Below, one piece after another: positions 58,141 through 64,000 of a stretch of DNA of 64,000 bases (its first letter is position 1; each line of letters begins with the position of its first letter). The notes beneath the pieces are model-generated. The model saw only the letters and a program-made list of their open reading frames with translations. It was not told where the DNA came from and made no database searches. Location: assembly GCA_029204225.1 (NCBI GenBank), contig CM055095.1, forward strand, positions 43,332,862-43,396,861. The letters run 5' to 3'. The DNA comes from Diphasiastrum complanatum. Taxonomy: Eukaryota; Streptophyta; Lycopodiopsida; Lycopodiales; Lycopodiaceae. Position numbers and translations under genes: made by a program.

Positions 58141-61100
58141 TGGTAGCTCTAGTTTCTACTTCTACCTACCTTGAATATTTTATTCTAAGATGGGTCTTTA
58201 CTAAGCCAAAAGAGCTCAATTCATCTTTGGCATTTTTAGGACTCCTACTCACAACATTAGATAGATTTTTCCAATATTTTGACACATAAGAAGTACCCCA
58301 GTCACGACGAAGATCCTTCAGAAAGGGGGAGCACAAGTATTGGGAAATCAATCTCCTTCTTTAACTAGCCCGGGGTTCATTATGTGCGTGGTTTTTTTTG
58401 CCTATAATTTTGTTTTGTGACTCCACTAGTATTTATATCATAATACGCTTTCACCAAAGTTTCTTACAGACTTTCTAAATGACACACCCTCAATCGATGA
58501 CCTCTTGCTAGCTCTCACCCACATACCGACTTGCAAGAAATTATTTTTTCTCTAGCACTTTGTACAATTGCATTTGCCATATCTCCAACACCAGCATCAT
58601 ACAAACTTACTTTCATCTTGTACTCATATCTTCTTTGCCACACACTATGTGATTCAATCAAGTTTTTCTAAACTTGTCTTGATTAAGTCAAGTTTATAAA
58701 ATGACTACTCAAAATAACCCAATTCTACAAGTTAGAATAAAGGACTTTAGTCAAGCCTACTGACCATGATGTTGCTCGACTCAGTTTGACAATTGTGTCT
58801 TCCCTAAACTTTTGTGAACATTTGACAATCGGTATTCACAAGCCATTTTATGAGCTCACTTATAATGAACTTTGCTCGATGAGCCAAATCCAACACCTAA
58901 CAATTTGCTCAACCACAAGATTTAGGTGCCGATGAAAGCATATGAGGGCTAACTCTTCCACATGATGGAGTTTTTGTCAGTTTTCTAGATAAGACAAGTT
59001 GAATACTTTGGATTCCTAACTATGGACAAATAAAACCATAATTAACATCCACAATATGAAAATGTAGTAATTTTTGGTTGACAAGGAGGTGCTTCCAATG
59101 ACCTAAGGCCCACTAAGTGCACACCCCACCACACCAAGGTGTGGTTCGGTGGATTGTGAAACAACCCTTTTAATTATGAAAATAATTTTTGTAGTATGCA
59201 ATGACTAAATTTGGGCATGTGTCAAAGTGGCATGTATTTCTCTCTTACCAAACAATGTGCTAGCCTTGACTAGCTATGATACTATAAAAACTTGACCAAA
59301 GTCTTTTAGCTCATTTTTAGGGCATTATATGGCATATTTGTCTCCACTTCTAGTTTACACAAAAGGCCCATGGGATGTGGAGCATAAAAGATATTATGCC
59401 CAAAAAGCCCGTGGGCTTTGGAATCATAGATAACAAGTGTCCCAAAACCATTAAACCAAACATTTTGCTTTGTATTTTAAAGCCGAGAAAGACCTTGAAT
59501 GTCCGACCGAGCTTTATGTTTTTTTTGGGCCTTGAGGAGGGCCCTTAAAAGTGTGAAGTCCTCCCATATGCCTTTACCCCCTCATGTAAATAAAAAATCA
59601 TACCAACCCTTTCTTGAGGAGTAGGTGCCCTGCCATTTAGTCTCCTTCCCTAAGCAGAGTTCTTTTTTCTTCACAAACCATTTGCCTCTGCTTTCCTCTG
59701 CTGTTCTTTCTTGCACGCTCATGGTTTGATCCACCTTCTGTGATACCCTAAAAGGATCTGCACTGCCCGATTTTGGTCAAGATTGTTATCAGAACAAAGC
59801 GAGGGATTGGGATCCATTTGTCATATTAATATCACCGAGCTGCTGTGTCGAAGAGGAGAAGATGGGATGTGCTGCCTCCAATTCCGGTGATTGATTTTGT
59901 TTCTCTTATACTTTTGCTACACTATTTTGATTTTTGTATACGTTCATCCTTGCGGATTGAAGAAATAAGTAGGTCGTCGGTCATGATGTCTTAAGCCGGC
60001 ACCAGGGGTAGTGGGAAAAGTTACATTACGAGTTTGAGAAGCTAGAATCTTAGTAAGAATTCTACAATTCTGCGGCTTCTTTTATTTCATTTACCATTTA
60101 GAAAATTCGTGTAGTGGCTATTCTGGCTTCGTCTTTATTCAACTTATGAGCTTCCCGATTTCTCTGCAAATTGTACGTTCACAAGTTCGGGATGCGAGTC
60201 TTGATTTCTTTCTTCGGAATGCCCTGTCGAAAGAGCAATTATCTTTGAATAGCTTATACACAAGATCCTGGAACAAGCCCCATCCAAGATTATTTCATTG
60301 AAATTTGCAACTGGAAAGTAGTCATGAGTCGATCTGTTGAATTATAGTCAGGCTAGAAAGGGCATGTCACCTTTGTGCAAAAATAGAATTTTATCTTTGG
60401 AAGATTGCTTTTGAGCTCTTTACCATCGGCAGAGAACCGTGAAGCTTAAGAAACTTGTTTGTTCTAAGCTTGCTCTCATTAGGTCACCTCGCCAATGTGG
60501 AGCAACTCCCCCCACTGAGAGATTCAGGGAGTTCAAATTTATATGAGAAGTAGTTCAGCTCAAAAATAGGTCATTCATGGGGTGCAGCTTTAGTGTAACA
60601 AGTTCGGGGCCTTTCCAAACTTGCAATTTGTTGTGGTGAAATCATTTGTGGAGAGAGTTGGTTTTTGTCGGAGGAAGTTTTATAGAGAATAGTTTTTTCT
60701 CCGCTCTCAAAGTGAGTGTGTATTTTCATAAGATTCTATTTGTCCTTAATGACTTGTCTTGTATGGATCAAGAAAACTTGGAGAATGATGACAAATCGTT
60801 AGTTTATGTGGTGCTCCGTTCGATGATTAGTATTGAAGGCAATTGGCACATGCCCTTAGTTACCGATATGACAAACATAACACTTGATTTCCAACACTTC
60901 ATTTATCATCATTTGTCAGTAGACCGTGTGATTGGGCCTCTTGGGTTAGATAAGATCACTCAATTTTATTAGTAGTTACAAGGCGTTTGGATTAGCTTAA
61001 TGTATTTATAATATTAGTCAAATTCCCTGTTTAGGGAGAGAGATAAGAGAAAGAAAGACAACTTCATTGATCGAGAAGAGTTGCAAGTATTCGATAGAAT

Positions 61101-61420
61101 GGTGATATTTAAGATTCTTGGAAGGAGATATACAAACTTTGACCTTACTTACTCCTACTTTATAAACTTTAAAGACCCTTGATACGATCCAATTTAGGCT
61201 TCAAATCTATGCCTATTTTTAGCTGCCCAATAATAGTCTTTTCAATAGTAGATGACCAGAATGCTAATTCATAAGAGATAAGTTTGTGATAATTTTATTT
61301 ATCATAATAAAGGGTCCAAATCACATTCACAACACTAACGAACCCAAGTTTCTATATAGCTGTTTGTAAGTCTCCCTTGTTCACTGAAGCCAATATCCAT
61401 ACATACTATCATTTCAAAAA
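58141..61420. other. mostly unrecognised DNA
   Basis: Small frames (58166-58351 minus, 60646-60972 plus) have no known motif. At 59862 a plus ATG opens MGCAASNS and is followed by G/GTGATT, a possible first exon with an N-myristoylation-type start, but no downstream exon was recognised. Confidence 0.3.
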
Positions 61421-61424
61421 TGTG

Positions 61425-61720
61425 GATGTGGACTAATTATCAAGAAGGTTAGTGAGGTAAATTATAAGCTACAACTACCTGAGGGATGCCAGGTGCATCC
61501 AGTGTTTCACGTAACTTGTTTAAAAAAAATGCTTGCATGACGGTGATAACTTGGTAGGTGGCATGGTTGCACTCCAGGAGAGATGTGGTGGACCATGGGC
61601 TAGATCGTATCTTAGAGCAGAGGTAGAGACGATTCTGAAATCGTGTCGTCTAGGAATACCTCATGGCGTGGAAAGGGCTACCGACTCATCATTTTGTGCA
61701 AACTCTACCAAGGGTAAATG
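61425..61720 (+). pseudogene. Ty3/gypsy integrase C-terminus with chromodomain-like tail
   Basis: The plus strand reads KKVSEVNYKLQLPEGCQVHP then VFHVTCLKKML, the conserved gypsy integrase C-terminal block. After a frameshift, EYLMAWKGLPTHH matches the chromodomain hydrophobic core (E.L..WKG.P). Very worn; upstream domains are missing. Confidence 0.75.
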
Positions 61721-61888
61721 GTTAGCATAGTTTGTCTGCGTACCACTTGCATAAGCTCGAATTATGTCTTCCAAGACCTGATTGGGGACCCTTTCTGTTG
61801 GACGTTTTGCTTCACGTCTCATTGCAGTCAGGGCTAGAAGTAATGCCCAAATAGATAAAGGTGCCTACGAGACTCTATTATCCCCAAC

Positions 61889-62155
61889 CTATGTGCCTTT
61901 ACCATTCGGCATGTGAACTGTACATCGGTTATCTAAGGATACAATATTCAAGTTAAGTTTTTTCGCTGCACGCGAATCTATAATGTTATGCAAGGAATTG
62001 ATGTTGAATAAGACGATAAGGTCACGACGTTCCAATCTCTCCATCATGCGTATCAGTTGACGGGAGACTTCTGATATGCACAACGAGTCATAGGAGATGT
62101 GGACTTGTGCTTCAAAGTCTGCTACATCTGTATAGGATCCTTTTGTGACTCCCAA
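61889..62155 (-). pseudogene. Ty3/gypsy protease fragment, active site lost
   Basis: The minus frame reads RRDLIVLFNINSLHNIIDSR then AAKKLNLNIVSLDN. The family pattern is a D-S-G-S/A-T-HNFI motif; here N-I-N replaces D-S-G, so the catalytic Asp is lost. Opposite in orientation to the chromodomain fragment next to it. Confidence 0.65.
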
Positions 62156-62159
62156 TCAG

Positions 62160-64000
62160 CACTCGAACGCGATAAATCATGTTAAGCCTTTAAATATATG
62201 GAGATACAAGGGCTGCAGCAAAACTCGGACTTTCAGCTCCAAAAATAGTTAAAATCGGCCCTAATCGGATGTAATTTTTTGCAACTAGGTCTGAAAATTT
62301 GCGGAAGGTATATCCATAGTAGGTTGCCCTCTTGGTAAGGAGTCTTTGTGTCAAATTTCAGGCTAAAATGGTAAATAACTAGGGTTCTATCAATGTTCAA
62401 AGACCTAAACAATGCTCAAAAATTTGGAATTAAAAAAAAAGGTCATTCCTTGCCAAAATTTCCTGGCTGGCCCCTTCCTAGGCAGTGATTTAGGAGAGTG
62501 GCCAATATTCTGCTCCAAGGTGTGATGGCTTGCAGGTGCAAATTTGAGTGTTTTTCTTTTAAAAAAATTGTGCTGCCCTACAAAAGTGCATTGCCCAGTT
62601 GTAACGTTTTCCTGCCCATTAATCCTTGCCAACAAAATTGATGTGGCCGCCTCACAAAAAGGGTGCGTTTGCTTATGTGGCAGCACAATAGTGGCACGTA
62701 TCTTTCTCTTTCTACACATGGCACTCCCACAAACATTTTCTTTCTCCAACCCTCTTTGAATTGTTACAAGCCTATCTTTCCAAGCTTGTCAAACCATGAA
62801 GGCTGGTGTGTTGAATGAAATAGGCACCCTCCCTTTGAGTCCGACCTACTATTCCTGTTATCGGACTCATGGCAACCACTGGTGGGTGATCAGTCCACTT
62901 GGCATGCATGCCTTTTGTGACCCTTGACTTTTGAGTGACTCATAGGGTACCAGCCCCTTGCCCCACCATGGACCTGTGACCTGCTCAGTCGCTCCGGCTA
63001 CTTGCCGACTAGCTTGTTGTCACACATAGATGACTAGGATCTTGACAGTCACGATTTTTCATCTCTTTGATTATTTGATTAATACATGATGTTTCGACCT
63101 CGTCGACAATCTATGGTTTTGCGTCAACATGATAGAATGGAATGTGATTATTATTTTCTAGCTCAAACAACTTACAATACTTGATGGAATGAGACACAAC
63201 ATGATTATTATTTTCTAGCTCAAACAACTTCAAAATTAGATTATAATTCTTAGTAGCAAAGTAACACGATTGTATGAATCAAATATTTGGAGAAACATTA
63301 ACCCTGACCCTACCCTTTTCCTTTATGTTACTTTGAGGTTACTCAATTTTTTAACAGGCTTCTAGTTATTCAATTGAGTGCAAATGATGCTTATGGGACC
63401 TTGTTTGCTCTTCTAAATTCCTAATCCACCTCCTCAAGCTTCAACGTGAGACTACAAACAAAGGAGCAAAAAGAAAGATTATTATATCAACTCACAAGGA
63501 AAGAATAGAGAGTGGTGAGGGGTGAGGGATTGGAAACAATAATATTGTCGATTTTGGGGATCTAGATATGCACCAAAGAGAAGAGAGTTACAAGCAAATA
63601 GGAAAAACTAGACATTGCCAAAGGATATTCTTGACAAGTCATTCTTATAAAATAATGCTGCAATTACTTGTCACACTCTTTGAGTTGTTCCAATGTGCTC
63701 ACTTAGTTAAACGTCTGTTGTTTTTTGATACATTTTTTTTTGTCAGTTGGACCTTTGTAAAATTTGATCTTTTATTATTGATTCATAGGATGAAAAAGTC
63801 GATGTTGAAAAGTGTCACTTTTGTGAAGCAACTTATGAAAGACATATATAAAAGTTAGAAATTTTTTCTTGATAATTTTTAGAGCATGAAAACTTTGGTC
63901 TTGGTCGCTGACTTCTTATGTTCAAAAAATTGACAATTGCGAAATGCATGTCCCATCATCTCATTTACATGACTTATTTGGTACGATAAATGGCATCTCC
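62160..64000. other. no gene recognised
   Basis: Frames at 62405-62759 and 63568-63858 lack motifs. A 29 bp exact repeat starting TGATTATTATTTTCTAGCTC occurs at 63145-63173 and 63202-63230. Confidence 0.3.

Overview
The window is intergenic-rich nuclear DNA of a plant, most likely a seed plant. It is AT-rich and crowded with decayed Ty1/copia and Ty3/gypsy LTR retrotransposons, LINE and SINE debris and long CT, AT and GA/GT microsatellites. It carries one clear host gene, a plant-type Rab1 GTPase split into eight exons. The species cannot be fixed from the sequence. No bacterial-type operons, CRISPR arrays or rRNA genes were seen.

Layout. 1-640 is the 5' part of a copia gag (minus strand) with its LTR junction. 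2.17-2.96 kb is a decayed gypsy integrase (minus). 3.0-5.9 kb holds four microsatellites in non-coding DNA. 7.6-8.1 kb is a gypsy gag (minus). 8.6-12.64 kb is a nearly complete but inactivated copia element (minus), followed by its 5' LTR and a minisatellite. 13.5-14.95 kb is a LINE-type ORF1. 15.43-20.19 kb is a gypsy integrase (plus) split by a 3.6 kb unidentified insertion with a 5 bp target duplication. A short tRNA-like SINE with a 14 bp target duplication and a 250-codon unknown open frame follow.

Host gene. 25.0-34.46 kb (minus) holds the complete coding sequence of a RABD2/Rab1 GTPase of 202 codons plus stop, read across eight exons that all join in frame at GT/AG sites. Intron 1 carries gypsy debris. 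Intron 6 (4.9 kb) carries LTR-like and tandem-repeat DNA.

Right side. 36.6-40.9 kb is a broken copia (integrase, leader, PBS and LTR) that abuts a 60 bp reverse-transcriptase fragment of another copia. 40.94-41.30 kb is a second copy of a repeat found inside the 3.6 kb insertion. 41.6-42.7 kb is a gypsy leader and gag (plus). 43.63-43.82 kb is a 195 bp CT tract. 45.2-49.94 kb is a copia with both LTRs whose integrase core is deleted. 50.4-51.24 kb contains two miniature LTR (TRIM-like) units in opposite orientation, forming a near-perfect 101 bp-arm palindrome. 53.2-57.44 kb is a copia with two internal deletions and a lost protease active site. 58-64 kb is mostly unassigned, with gypsy chromodomain and protease remnants.

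Apart from the Rab gene nothing here looks like an intact cellular gene. The other coding-like stretches are mobile-element remains that carry stops, frameshifts or deletions.
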